From positions 1 to 64,000 of the IMG/VR virus record IMGVR_UViG_3300024180_000005: a stretch of DNA of 64,000 nt; one strand, 5' to 3'. The translations under genes and the position numbers were made by a program. Origin of the DNA: a virus. Below, piece after piece: positions 42,088-51,235 of this stretch (positions within the stretch are counted from its first letter, which is position 1; each line of letters opens with the position of its first letter). Below the pieces are notes generated by a model. It saw only the letters and a program-made list of their open reading frames with translations, was not told where the DNA came from and made no database searches.

Positions 42088-42852
42088 TTACGATAATAAT
42101 TTAAAGTTTTTATACTTTTCCATTATTTTATTATATAGATTCTCATCTAAACTTATATTTTTTAAATCTGACCATTTTTCTATTATTAAAATAGGGTATT
42201 CTTTATAGTAAGAAATATTTATACTATTCGTGACGACTGGAATCGATTTAAAGTATATAGACTCCCAAGTCTTATGACAATCTATACCATTACCATTTGG
42301 TGATATAACAAAATAACTTTTAGATATCTCACGTAAGTAGGACTCAAAATCAACTCTTTCTGAATTTTTAATTGGATATATACTATTTAAACATGTTGTT
42401 CTTTCATTCATATTAGTATTAATATCTATATTACAATATACGTTATTTACTTTTTTATTATTTTCTATCATTACCTTTTTTATAATATCGGTATTACCGT
42501 GTGGCCACCTAATATTCGCAATTCCAATTGGAATAGAAAATAATTTATAATGTAAAAAGTTAATATTCTGACCATACCATTTTAGTAAATAATCATTATT
42601 CATTATTGATAAATAACTATCATTTATAGAAAGATCACTATTATGTGTATATAATATAAATTTATTTTTAATATTTGGAAGAATAATTGATTTAAAATCA
42701 TTTAACATATCTGTTTTAACAAATATCTTCATCCCATCAAATTGATTAACTTTATTAATATCAAATTGATAAAACTCATCGTATATAAAATCACATTTCT
42801 TTCTATATCCCATCCCAGTTATAAAAGGAAGTGAATCTTTTGTTAAATCCAT
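42088..42852 (-). CDS. Exostosin-like glycosyltransferase
   Basis: A 254-residue protein. The C-terminal signature SYFVISPNGNGIDCHKTWES, IYFKSIPVVTNS is typical of exostosin/GT47-like enzymes (acceptor of nucleotide sugar, GT-B fold), preceded by SIPIGIANIRWPHG. Shorter than cellular exostosins. It overlaps the next gene upstream by 10 nt. Sugar and acceptor unknown. Confidence 0.72.
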   Translation of the reverse strand: MDLTKDSLPFITGMGYRKKCDFIYDEFYQFDINKVNQFDGMKIFVKTDMLNDFKSIILPNIKNKFILYTHNSDLSINDSYLSIMNNDYLLKWYGQNINFLHYKLFSIPIGIANIRWPHGNTDIIKKVMIENNKKVNNVYCNIDINTNMNERTTCLNSIYPIKNSERVDFESYLREISKSYFVISPNGNGIDCHKTWESIYFKSIPVVTNSINISYYKEYPILIIEKWSDLKNISLDENLYNKIMEKYKNFKLLS

Positions 42853-43562
42853 AGGTTATTAATCATTTTATCTATTTCCAATTTATATTGTGAATATGGT
42901 CTAAGTGAGTGACAATCTATATAATATCCCTTTTTTAAGGTATCAATATCATAAACCCAATTAGATCTATCAATCCTATTCATAGCCATACCATATTTCC
43001 AACCTCTCTCAGTTAGATATATTTTATCTCTATAATTAAACTCATTAACACATTTACCGAAATAAAGTTCATCAGTATCCCATCCCTGTTCAAACTTTGA
43101 CAACCTATCACAATATTCACCAAATTCACATTTTAAATCCAAAACATCGTTAAATATCTGACCTTTGCCAACATTATAGCATAACGGATATCTAGTTGTG
43201 TTATAAGCATCTGAACTTAATATAGCCAAACTATCATCATTTAGTTCATTAACTATATTATTAAAATAATAATGACTGAGAGGTAGCATATCTATATCGG
43301 ATGTTATACAAACATCATCTAGGTAATATTTTGTTATATACATTCTAACAATTTGTGACTGAAAGGCTGTTGAATAACCATCAACTGATTTTACTTCATG
43401 TATTATATGGTCGTCATTATCGGTAACTAAATCCTTATCAGATATTAAAACTAATATAGGTTTTATTTTAATTAATTTAATCCAAAGATCCCTAACAATT
43501 GGCCAGAAATCCAAATACATAGGATTACTATCAGAAGCTACTATCGCGTAATCAATTTTCAT
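42843..43562 (-). CDS. Putative GT-A glycosyltransferase
   Basis: A 239-residue protein (MKIDYAIVASDSNPMYLDFW) with a DxD-type motif in VCITSDIDMLPLSHYYF near residue 90 and an acceptor-side FEQGWDTDELYFGK segment. Typical of nucleotide-sugar-dependent GT-A folds. Tightly packed with neighbours on the minus strand. Confidence 0.7.
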   Translation of the reverse strand: MKIDYAIVASDSNPMYLDFWPIVRDLWIKLIKIKPILVLISDKDLVTDNDDHIIHEVKSVDGYSTAFQSQIVRMYITKYYLDDVCITSDIDMLPLSHYYFNNIVNELNDDSLAILSSDAYNTTRYPLCYNVGKGQIFNDVLDLKCEFGEYCDRLSKFEQGWDTDELYFGKCVNEFNYRDKIYLTERGWKYGMAMNRIDRSNWVYDIDTLKKGYYIDCHSLRPYSQYKLEIDKMINNLWI

Positions 43563-43571
43563 TTATATGTA

Positions 43572-44234
43572 TTAAGTTTTTAATTTTTTTAATTTATTTT
43601 CTAATTCATTCATTATTCTAACATCACCAGTTCTATCACCAATAGTTTTACATCTAAAATGAAAATAATCAAAAATATTATCCGGGACCGGAGTATTTTT
43701 TATATCCAACCTTTTAGAAAAAGTTGGATAAATTCCAATATCTCTTAATAAACAAGCAAGTGCTACATCATCTATAAACTGATGATTCCATTTATTTCTA
43801 TTTTCTACTACTTTTTCAACTAAATCTTTGGATATAAAATATCCACAACCACTAGCGAAATTTATATCACCATGATTACCTATAATACCGTTATAAAACT
43901 CATTAAAAGGTTTATCATCTAAATAGTCAACTAACTTCTCAATATTAACATAACTGCTACTATTGGTCCTAAAGATATAATCAAAATTATTACCTTTTAA
44001 TAAAATCTCAAAAGCTCTAATAGTTTTATACCCTATATTATTATAACCTTCCGGATAGTTTGTTATTATTTTATCTTCATAAATGTACTCATCTTGCCCA
44101 CCATGGTAAAAAAATACTTTTACATTATCTAGATTATGATTTGCCCAAGTTTTTTTTATACAATTCTCCAACATAACATAAGGTTCTTGATAATGACTCA
44201 ATACCAATATTATTACATTTTTTCTATTTGACAT
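43572..44234 (-). CDS. Putative glycosyltransferase, GT31-like
   Basis: A 220-residue protein. KNVIILVLSHYQEPYVMLEN at the start; YIFRTNSSSYVNIEKL replaces the usual DxD; ASGCGYFISKDLVEKV and FIDDVALACLLRDIGI (D-D-V) are like galactosyltransferase/GT31 and fringe-type enzymes. The missing classical DxD makes the catalytic call less sure. Nine nt before the next gene. Confidence 0.65.
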   Translation of the reverse strand: MSNRKNVIILVLSHYQEPYVMLENCIKKTWANHNLDNVKVFFYHGGQDEYIYEDKIITNYPEGYNNIGYKTIRAFEILLKGNNFDYIFRTNSSSYVNIEKLVDYLDDKPFNEFYNGIIGNHGDINFASGCGYFISKDLVEKVVENRNKWNHQFIDDVALACLLRDIGIYPTFSKRLDIKNTPVPDNIFDYFHFRCKTIGDRTGDVRIMNELENKLKKLKT

Positions 44235-44238
44235 TATC

Positions 44239-44913
44239 CTAAAAATTTTTTATTATTTTCCAAAAATCAGGATGTCTCTCATTATTTGAATCAAAAACAT
44301 CACCAACAAATTCATAATCTACTCTTTTAGATGGGAATAATCTAGTCTCTCCACCAAAATTCAAACCAAATTCTGAATGCTCCATCGCCGTATTGGTGAT
44401 AAGTGAATAAACACATTTTCCTAAAAAGTCTTGATCAATTCCCTTTCTCTGAAACTGATTCCAACCTTCAATTAATTTAATTATTTCAATTTTTCTCATT
44501 AATCCATTTCGTGAACCCCACATACCACCCAAAATAGGAACCGTATGATAAGGGTGATCTCTCATTATGTGAAAATCTTTATCTGATTCTAGCCACTCAT
44601 TTACGGCATTTACTTCTCTCTCAGATATTCTAGAGTCACAATCTCTGGATAAAAATATATCAACATCTAAATCCTCAGATGCCCAGAATCGCCAAAACAT
44701 ACCGTGGAATGAGTCCTTTGAATCCACTAATATAACCTCAACATTATCACCTTTAATTGTTTCTATTAATTCTGTTTTTGAATTTTTATCAATATAAAAT
44801 CTACAAATCCAACCGGGATAATAAATTTTAGACAATTCTATATTTTTTAGTGCACCAACCCAATACATTGGGTCATCACCCCAAAGACTATAAGCTATTA
44901 TATTTTTAGACAT
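44239..44913 (-). CDS. Putative glycosyltransferase with SRDCDSR motif
   Basis: A 224-residue protein. KIYYPGWICRFYIDKNSK, FWRFWASEDLDVDIFLSRDC, DSRISEREVNAVNEWLES, HIMRDHPYHTVPILGGMWG are the hallmarks of a phage and bacterial glycosyltransferase group in which DCDSR acts as the DxD motif. Overlaps the next upstream gene by 8 nt. Confidence 0.72.
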   Translation of the reverse strand: MSKNIIAYSLWGDDPMYWVGALKNIELSKIYYPGWICRFYIDKNSKTELIETIKGDNVEVILVDSKDSFHGMFWRFWASEDLDVDIFLSRDCDSRISEREVNAVNEWLESDKDFHIMRDHPYHTVPILGGMWGSRNGLMRKIEIIKLIEGWNQFQRKGIDQDFLGKCVYSLITNTAMEHSEFGLNFGGETRLFPSKRVDYEFVGDVFDSNNERHPDFWKIIKNF

Positions 44914-45646
44914 TTAATAAATTTATTTTTTCTATAACACGATCAAACCTAGATTTATTAGGTATTTTATGAATAGGAGAAACTATGCTATCAACAAATC
45001 TTTCTCTTTGATGCCACATATGTATTATAGTATTATTTAGTAGATTTGTTGTCTGAAATTCCTCACCAAAAACAGGTTCTAAATATTTAAATTTTATTCC
45101 ATTGTCTTTCAAAACCCACATAAAATCATAATAAGGCTCTGTTTCTGGCTTCCAAATCATACCCAAAGGTTTACCAGAAGATCCAAATTCCATATTATAC
45201 TCATAGTGTGAATGATTTCTTTTCTCATATGGATAATCCTCTATCCATTCCTTTTTAAATTGTGGAATTTTTTTCCTATTATGCCAAGTGTCTATACATT
45301 TTCTATTCATTATCATAAAAAATGAATTAAGCGCCATGTGATTACCACTCCTATACTCAAAATGACCATCTGGAGGTCCGGCAATATCAATATTATTATC
45401 TTCCATTTCTTTAATAAGATTTATTATCTCATCATTAGATGTTATAAAACAATCTTCGTCTATATGTACATACCAATCTGATTCAAAATCTTTTGAAAAG
45501 TTCAACCAATCATACCAAACCATAAACCATCCCTTTCTACCATCGAATTTAATATGATTAGAATCTGGGAAATTTTTTCTTATACATTCATCTTGTGTTT
45601 TTTGTATATCTGAAAATGTACTTGTTGTAAAAAATGTTATTTTCAT
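44906..45646 (-). CDS. Putative glycosyltransferase
   Basis: A 246-residue protein beginning MKITFFTTSTFSDIQKTQDE. SDWYVHIDEDCFITSNDEII holds a DxD-like DED at the nucleotide-sugar site; IAGPPDGHFEYRSGNHMALN and IHMWHQRERF suggest a GT-A fold with a metal-ligand His. Overlaps neighbours by 4-8 nt. Confidence 0.68.
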   Translation of the reverse strand: MKITFFTTSTFSDIQKTQDECIRKNFPDSNHIKFDGRKGWFMVWYDWLNFSKDFESDWYVHIDEDCFITSNDEIINLIKEMEDNNIDIAGPPDGHFEYRSGNHMALNSFFMIMNRKCIDTWHNRKKIPQFKKEWIEDYPYEKRNHSHYEYNMEFGSSGKPLGMIWKPETEPYYDFMWVLKDNGIKFKYLEPVFGEEFQTTNLLNNTIIHMWHQRERFVDSIVSPIHKIPNKSRFDRVIEKINLLNV

Positions 45647-46374
45647 ATTTTAATATTTATTTTTGTTGTTTCGATGAATTTTTTTATCTGTGTACAAAAT
45701 AATCCATCCTTCCCTCTTAAATAATCATCTGGATTAGAAGTTATAGAATCATCTATTCTCCAAACACCACCTAATTTAATCATATCAGAATAAAAGAAAC
45801 TTGCAAATTCGGTCCAACTGATATAATCATAGTTTGTCTTATGTGTACGGTGGTTTATAATCTCATTTTCTATATGATATATTTTAATCCCTAAACGATT
45901 AGCAACCATAGGTAACCAAAAATCCCACCATGGCATTCCAATTACATAGTTTTTATTGTAAAAAAGTTCAATATTTTTTTTATCAAAAATAAACAAATCA
46001 TATCCATCGGGAAATGGGTAAGAAGGGACATCACCCAATTCCCATCTCGTTGCTATAACTAAGGAATCATCAAAGAATTTATTTAGTTTTATTTTTTTAT
46101 TAAGTATAATATCAGAGTTAACTATAGCACATTTATCAGTATTAGTCAATTTTATAGCATCTAATATAGCATCTAATCTTACCAAAGTTTTTTTATCAAC
46201 CTGAAATGTTTTTCTGGTCTTAACTATGTTAACATCAGGATATAAATCTTTTATAATTTCTATCTCTTCTTCCGTATTTACGGTATAAACATCATATTCC
46301 TTACACCAAGAATCGATTGCCTCTTTTTGTGCATCAAAATTACCATATGGGTTTATTGTTGTAAATACTTTCAT
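45643..46374 (-). CDS. Putative glycosyltransferase
   Basis: A 243-residue protein (MKVFTTINPYGNFDAQKEAI). CAIVNSDIILNKKI is a DxD-type motif (NSDI) and VIGMPWWDFWLPMVANRLG a typical acceptor-side segment of family-2-like transferases acting on surface glycans. One nt overlap with the gene upstream. Confidence 0.68.
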   Translation of the reverse strand: MKVFTTINPYGNFDAQKEAIDSWCKEYDVYTVNTEEEIEIIKDLYPDVNIVKTRKTFQVDKKTLVRLDAILDAIKLTNTDKCAIVNSDIILNKKIKLNKFFDDSLVIATRWELGDVPSYPFPDGYDLFIFDKKNIELFYNKNYVIGMPWWDFWLPMVANRLGIKIYHIENEIINHRTHKTNYDYISWTEFASFFYSDMIKLGGVWRIDDSITSNPDDYLRGKDGLFCTQIKKFIETTKINIKI

Positions 46375-47078
46375 TAATTAACTTCCAATCTTTTTTCAAC
46401 AGACATAGATTGTCTATTCTTCCAAGTAATATCATCTTCACCCCATTTAGCATTATAAGCTTGGTCTGCTTGGTCTGCTTCTCTTTTACCGGCAGCGTAA
46501 TGTAAATGTTCAAACATCGTCTCATCGTTCAACCTATCGTCGTAAAGTAGGTTTAAATCTTTTAAATTATTATATAACTCACAGTCGCTAAACATGTGGT
46601 TGTATGCGGGATGGTATATAACTCCATTCATTTTTCTTAAACAACCATAAGTCATTATAGGAATAGTAATGGCAGGATGTAACATATTAGATGAGTCTGG
46701 TAATTGATAGCCATCTCTAACCATCAATCCAACATCTCCTTTCCCTTCTAACTTATTAGTTAAGTACGTGTCCCATCCTTGTGGTGCCATAAAGTCATCG
46801 CTTGCAAAGATAACAATATCACTATCTTCACATTTACCCATCTTAATACCTAAGTTAGAAGATAATTGATAGGATGGATAACAAACACCAATCTTATTTG
46901 TATTTAATGTAATTAAAAAGTTATTTTTTAAATAATCTTTTAATTCTGTAGCCTGTTGTTCCCAATTAACCGCAACGTAGGTTTGTATATTTGATGGATT
47001 ATCTGCTCGTTTAATCCATTCAGTGTGCATTTCTTTAAATTGTTGAGGGCGAATTGTTGCCCATAAAATGTGTATCAT
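46374..47078 (-). CDS. Putative family-2-like glycosyltransferase
   Basis: A 234-residue protein beginning MIHILWATIRPQQFKEMHTE. The DIVIFASDDFMAPQGWDTYL segment carries the DxD region of GT-A enzymes; DDRLNDETMFEHLHYAAGKR follows near the C-terminus with a 9-bp DNA repeat (ADQADQA). First gene of the compact minus-strand glycan series; no recognised promoter box was found within 40 nt upstream. Confidence 0.7.
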   Translation of the reverse strand: MIHILWATIRPQQFKEMHTEWIKRADNPSNIQTYVAVNWEQQATELKDYLKNNFLITLNTNKIGVCYPSYQLSSNLGIKMGKCEDSDIVIFASDDFMAPQGWDTYLTNKLEGKGDVGLMVRDGYQLPDSSNMLHPAITIPIMTYGCLRKMNGVIYHPAYNHMFSDCELYNNLKDLNLLYDDRLNDETMFEHLHYAAGKREADQADQAYNAKWGEDDITWKNRQSMSVEKRLEVN

Positions 47079-47150
47079 AAAATTTATTTTATTTTTCTGG
47101 AATTTTAATAGAATAAAGAGTTTGAATTTAATTACTTATTTATATAAAAA

Positions 47151-47184
47151 AAGAAAGAGAGAGTTTTAAACTCTCTCTTTTTTA
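47151..47184 (-). terminator. Terminator of the ClpC-like gene
   Basis: Near-perfect palindrome GAGAGAGTTT/AAACTCTCTC flanked by A and T runs, starting at the gene's stop codon. Confidence 0.85.
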
Positions 47185-49302
47185 TTATTCATCTTTTTTC
47201 TTTCTTGGCTTCCTAGTGGCCTTTTCTATAATAACAAATGATTCATCATCTTCTTTGTTATAATCTAGTAAGAATTTTGTCCCTTCTTTTGGATTATTCT
47301 CAATGATATAATCTGTTACAATATCATCAACCCATCTTTGAATTGCCCTCTTTAAAGGTCTAGCACCATATTTAGGATCATACCCTACTTCAACTAAGTG
47401 ATCTTTCAAAGTTTCAGTTATTTCAGTTGGGTAACCAATATCTGCAGCCCTTTTAACAGTTTTAACTAACTCTAAGTCTACAATTTTAAGAATCTCTTCT
47501 TTACCTAAATCTCTGAAGTAGATAATTTCATCAATTCTGTTGATAAACTCTGGTGCGAATTTGTTTTTCAACTCTTTCTCTAGGATACCTTTGATTTCTT
47601 CATCTCTTACATTTTCTTTATTCTTTGTAGAGAATCCAACTCCTGTACCGAAATCTTTAACTAATCGAGTACCTACATTTGAAGTCATTAAGATAATACA
47701 GTTTTTAAAACTTACTTTTCTTCCGTGTGAATCGGTAACTTGACCATCATCTAACATCTGTAAGAATAGGTTAAATACTTCTGGATGTGCTTTCTCAATC
47801 TCATCAAAAAGAATAACTGAATAAGGCTTTCTTCTAATTCTATCAAGAACATTGGTATCTTCATAGCCAACATATCCTGGTGCAGAACCTTGTATTTTAG
47901 ATAAAGAGATTTTATCCATATATTCTGACATATCTAATCGAATCAAAGAATCTTCAGAATCAAATAAATATTTTGCAATTTGTTTAGCTAACTCGGTTTT
48001 ACCAACTCCCGAATTACCAATAAGCATTCCAGAAAAAACCGGCTTGTTAGCATCTTTCATACCAACTCTACCTCTTTGAATTGCTCTTACAACTTTCTTA
48101 ACGGCATCATCTTGACCAATAACCTTTCCACAAATCTCAGAACCCATCTTAGCAAGTCTTGTATTTTCTTTCTCACCAACTTTTTGTAAAGGAATACCAG
48201 TCATCATAGAGACTACTTGTGCAACATTATCCTCGGTAACTATTTGTTTATTTCTAGAAGATTCTTCTTCCCAGTCTTTTCTTGCCTTTTCTAAACTCTC
48301 ATTTAATTGACGTTCAACATCTCTTAATTTAGCAGCATCTTCATATTTCTGTGATCGAATAACTTCATTTTTCTTCTCTTTTATATCGGCTATTTTATTC
48401 TCAATATCTGTAATTTCTTTAGGAACTACAATATTTGAAATATGTACTCTTGATCCGGCCTCATCTAGTGCATCAATTGCCTTATCTGGTAAAAATCTAT
48501 CGGTAATATATCGATCTGTTAAATCAACACAAGCCTTAATTGCTTCTGTTGTATATTCAACATTATGGTGAGACTCATATTTATCTTTAATATTATTTAA
48601 GATTTCCATACTTTCTTCAGAAGAAGCAGCCTCAATTGTAACTTTTTGGAATCTTCTTTCTAAAGCACCATCTTTCTCAATATGTTTTCTATACTCATCA
48701 AGTGTAGTTGCACCAATGATTTGTATCTCACCTCTTGCCAATGCTGGTTTAAACATATTAGATGCATCCATTGATCCAGAAGCACCACCGGCACCAATCA
48801 TTGTATGAATTTCGTCGATAAATAAAATAACATCCGTATTTTTCTCCATCTCTGTCATAAGAGCTTTAATTCTTTCTTCAAATTGTCCTCTATATTTAGT
48901 ACCAGCAACCATTGACGCCAAGTCTAGCATAACAACTCTTTTATTGAAGAGAATTCTACTTACTTTTCTTTGAATAATTCTTAAAGCTAATCCTTCTGCT
49001 ATAGAAGATTTACCTACACCTGGTTCACCAATTAAAATTGGATTATTCTTTTTTCTTCTTGCTAAAATTTGAGAAACTCTTTCGATTTCTTTCTCTCTTC
49101 CAACAATTGCATCAAGTTTACCATCTTCTGCCATTTTAGTCAAATCTCGACTATATGTATCTAGAACCGGAGTTTTAGACTTTGCGTCAGTTTTTTTACC
49201 TGAACTATAAGAACTATCATCATCATCATCATCAAATGTCGCCTTCATATTTGGCAATCCTTTAAGGTATTCATCCCCTTTTGATTTTTTATTATTTCCC
49301 AT
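47185..49302 (-). CDS. clpC: ClpC-like AAA+ unfoldase without N-domain
   Basis: A 705-residue double-AAA+ protein. Residues 1-60 are a Lys/Asp-rich leader instead of the Clp N-domain. D1: GEPGVGKSS (92-100), VILFIDEIHTMIG, GATTLDEYRKH. A short middle region KYEDAAKLRDVERQLNE is ClpC/UVR-like, not the long ClpB coil. D2: GNSGVGKTELAKQIA, VILFDEIEKAHPEVFN, TSNVGTRLVKDFGTGVGFST, INRIDEIIYF, YDPKYGARPLKRAIQ. The VGF after TSNVG sits where ClpA/ClpC carry the ClpP-docking loop; ClpB lacks it. Inferred: a phage unfoldase able to dock on host ClpP, with altered substrate choice because the N-domain is absent. Confidence 0.9.
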   Translation of the reverse strand: MGNNKKSKGDEYLKGLPNMKATFDDDDDDSSYSSGKKTDAKSKTPVLDTYSRDLTKMAEDGKLDAIVGREKEIERVSQILARRKKNNPILIGEPGVGKSSIAEGLALRIIQRKVSRILFNKRVVMLDLASMVAGTKYRGQFEERIKALMTEMEKNTDVILFIDEIHTMIGAGGASGSMDASNMFKPALARGEIQIIGATTLDEYRKHIEKDGALERRFQKVTIEAASSEESMEILNNIKDKYESHHNVEYTTEAIKACVDLTDRYITDRFLPDKAIDALDEAGSRVHISNIVVPKEITDIENKIADIKEKKNEVIRSQKYEDAAKLRDVERQLNESLEKARKDWEEESSRNKQIVTEDNVAQVVSMMTGIPLQKVGEKENTRLAKMGSEICGKVIGQDDAVKKVVRAIQRGRVGMKDANKPVFSGMLIGNSGVGKTELAKQIAKYLFDSEDSLIRLDMSEYMDKISLSKIQGSAPGYVGYEDTNVLDRIRRKPYSVILFDEIEKAHPEVFNLFLQMLDDGQVTDSHGRKVSFKNCIILMTSNVGTRLVKDFGTGVGFSTKNKENVRDEEIKGILEKELKNKFAPEFINRIDEIIYFRDLGKEEILKIVDLELVKTVKRAADIGYPTEITETLKDHLVEVGYDPKYGARPLKRAIQRWVDDIVTDYIIENNPKEGTKFLLDYNKEDDESFVIIEKATRKPRKKKDE

Positions 49303-49332
49303 ATTTTTAGTTTAAAGTTATTTTTATTATAG

Positions 49333-49680
49333 TTACTTTTTTATAAAAGTTGTTTTATTATTATTTAATATCTCATCGATTAAATTATCTCTTATATCAG
49401 ATTTACTATGTATATATATATTTTCACATCTGATACTTATAGACATATTTCGATTAAATTCTATATCGATTGTCTTTATATATGAATGACTTGATTTAAA
49501 TTTCATTGTATATATTTCAAATATTTTTCCTCGATCATATAAACTTATAAATTCATCATAATATTCTGGATGATTCTTAATATCAAATTTTAGATACATA
49601 ATTGCACAATTCTCAAATGAGAGTTGTGTTTCACATTCCAAAACATAGAAATTTTTATCACCAATCTTTATACAATTCAT
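49333..49680 (-). CDS. Hypothetical protein
   Basis: A 115-residue protein (MNCIKIGDKNFYVLECETQL), beta-rich-looking with ISIRCENIYIHS. No motif recognised. Its start overlaps the stop of the gene upstream by 4 nt. Confidence 0.55.
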   Translation of the reverse strand: MNCIKIGDKNFYVLECETQLSFENCAIMYLKFDIKNHPEYYDEFISLYDRGKIFEIYTMKFKSSHSYIKTIDIEFNRNMSISIRCENIYIHSKSDIRDNLIDEILNNNKTTFIKK

Positions 49681-50237
49681 GCTAATTTTACCTTATTTGG
49701 ATTTAAAAAATCTCTTAGAAATACATTCTTCTCACCACCAACAAATTTTACCCATTCGGAGTAGATCATCTTTTCTTTGCCAGTTGAATGTAAAAAGTAT
49801 CCGTCTTTTCTCATTTTTTCTATCTTACTACTATTCATCATACTATCTTGAAGATATGAAAAGTGGTTTTCCATAACCCAATCTCCAAAATCTAAATAAA
49901 CTTTTCTATTAAATACTCTTTCATCTATAATAAAAGTAATTGCAGTCATTTGATCACCCAAATCTGGTTCGTTGAACGAGGAACATATAACACCATTTTC
50001 TAATAGAGTATTGTATGTTTGATTAAGTGTTCCTAATCTCTCAGTATTATTATTAGTAGTACCACCATTAAGTAGAATTACAGTTTTCCAATATTTGGCC
50101 CAATCTAAATAATCATTTGAGTTAAAATTTACCAGACTATATTCAGTTAAAGCATGGGAGAATTGTATTCCCATTTGTATACCAGTTAGTTGGTAGTTGA
50201 CAAATCCATACATTCTCAATTCTAATTTATTTTCCAT
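49677..50237 (-). CDS. PTH2-fold-like phage protein
   Basis: A 186-residue protein. LTGIQMGIQFSHALTEY near the start, followed by WKTVILLNGGTTNN, a helix, and NEPDLGDQMTAITFIIDERV. This order (G-I-Q-x-x-H-A helix, then a strand with the small-residue turn, then DL..TAI) is reminiscent of peptidyl-tRNA hydrolase 2, but the family Lys and Asp residues are not all clear. Treated as a fold-level suggestion. Probably co-transcribed with the next small gene. Confidence 0.5.
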   Translation of the reverse strand: MENKLELRMYGFVNYQLTGIQMGIQFSHALTEYSLVNFNSNDYLDWAKYWKTVILLNGGTTNNNTERLGTLNQTYNTLLENGVICSSFNEPDLGDQMTAITFIIDERVFNRKVYLDFGDWVMENHFSYLQDSMMNSSKIEKMRKDGYFLHSTGKEKMIYSEWVKFVGGEKNVFLRDFLNPNKVKLA

Positions 50238-50266
50238 ATAATCTTATATATATGAAGAATAGAAAG

Positions 50267-50277
50267 TTTAATATATA
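50267..50277 (+). promoter_or_regulatory. Phage-type promoter element TTTAATATATA
   Basis: Exact element, 24 nt before the ATG at 50302. Confidence 0.5.
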
Positions 50278-50301
50278 CAGAAAGGAAAACAATAAAATAC
50301 A

Positions 50302-51235
50302 ATGGATATAATAGTTAGATTAAAAAACCATAATACTAAACTATCAATTTCTAATTTAGAATTATATAAAAATGATAGTTCTAAACTAAATTTTAGATGT
50401 GAGTGTGGTTATGAATGGTCTGCAGTATACAGAGATATATTGAGATCAAAAAGAAATAATGGTTGTGTAAAATGTCAAAAAAGAAGTAAATCTGAAAGAG
50501 TATATACTTTATCAAATGATGTTTATTTAAAAAGAGTTAATGAATATTGGGGGGGATAAGATTGAAGTTTTGGAAGAGTATAAAAAGGGAGAAGATAAAA
50601 TTAAAATTTTATGTAAAGTTTGTGATAATGTATGGAATCCAACTGCTAGATCATTATTGAGAGGAAACGGATGTCCAAAATGTGGACATGAGAAAACAAA
50701 ATTATCTCGTATTAAAAGTAATGAAAAATATTTAGAAGAGTTGAAATATGTTCATGATGATAGAATAACTTTAATCGATAAATATATTAATAGTAATACA
50801 AAAGTTAATTTCAAGTGTTGTTTGTGTGATAATACATGGTTAGCCAATCCTAACATGATATTAAGAGGAAGAGGTTGTCCAAAGTGTAAATTTTCCAAAG
50901 GTGAGTTATTAATTTCAAAATTATTAAAAGATATAGATATAGAATTTAAGGAACAATTTATTATAAAAGGATTAAAAACTAACAAAGGTGGTACACCTAG
51001 ATTTGATTTCGCAATTTTTGAAAACAATGTTTTAACAAAAATTATTGAATATGATGGAATTTTACATTTTGAACCTGTTAATAAATTTGGAGGATTAAAA
51101 AGACTAAAAGAACAAAAAGAAGTTGATGATTTTAAAAATAAATATTGTATCAAAAATAATATTAAAATGATAAGGATACCATATTATGACATTTCAAAAA
51201 TAGACATTGAATATCTAAAAAATAAAATTATTTGA
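50302..51235 (+). pseudogene. Zinc-ribbon homing-type endonuclease split by a G7 frameshift
   Basis: Frame one (50302-50559) ends VNEYWGG at a run of seven G; frame two continues from 50540 to 51235. With six G the protein reads VNEYWGDKIEVLEEYKKGED without a break, about 310 residues. Domains: three zinc-ribbon modules (FRCECGYEW..CVKC, ILCKVCDNVW..CPKC, FKCCLCDNTW..CPKC), then a PD-(D/E)xK-like nuclease (KGELLISKLL, PRFDFAIF, IIEYDGILHF). Known: this architecture occurs in phage free-standing endonucleases. The G run could be a sequencing error, a mutation or a slip site. Confidence 0.75.
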
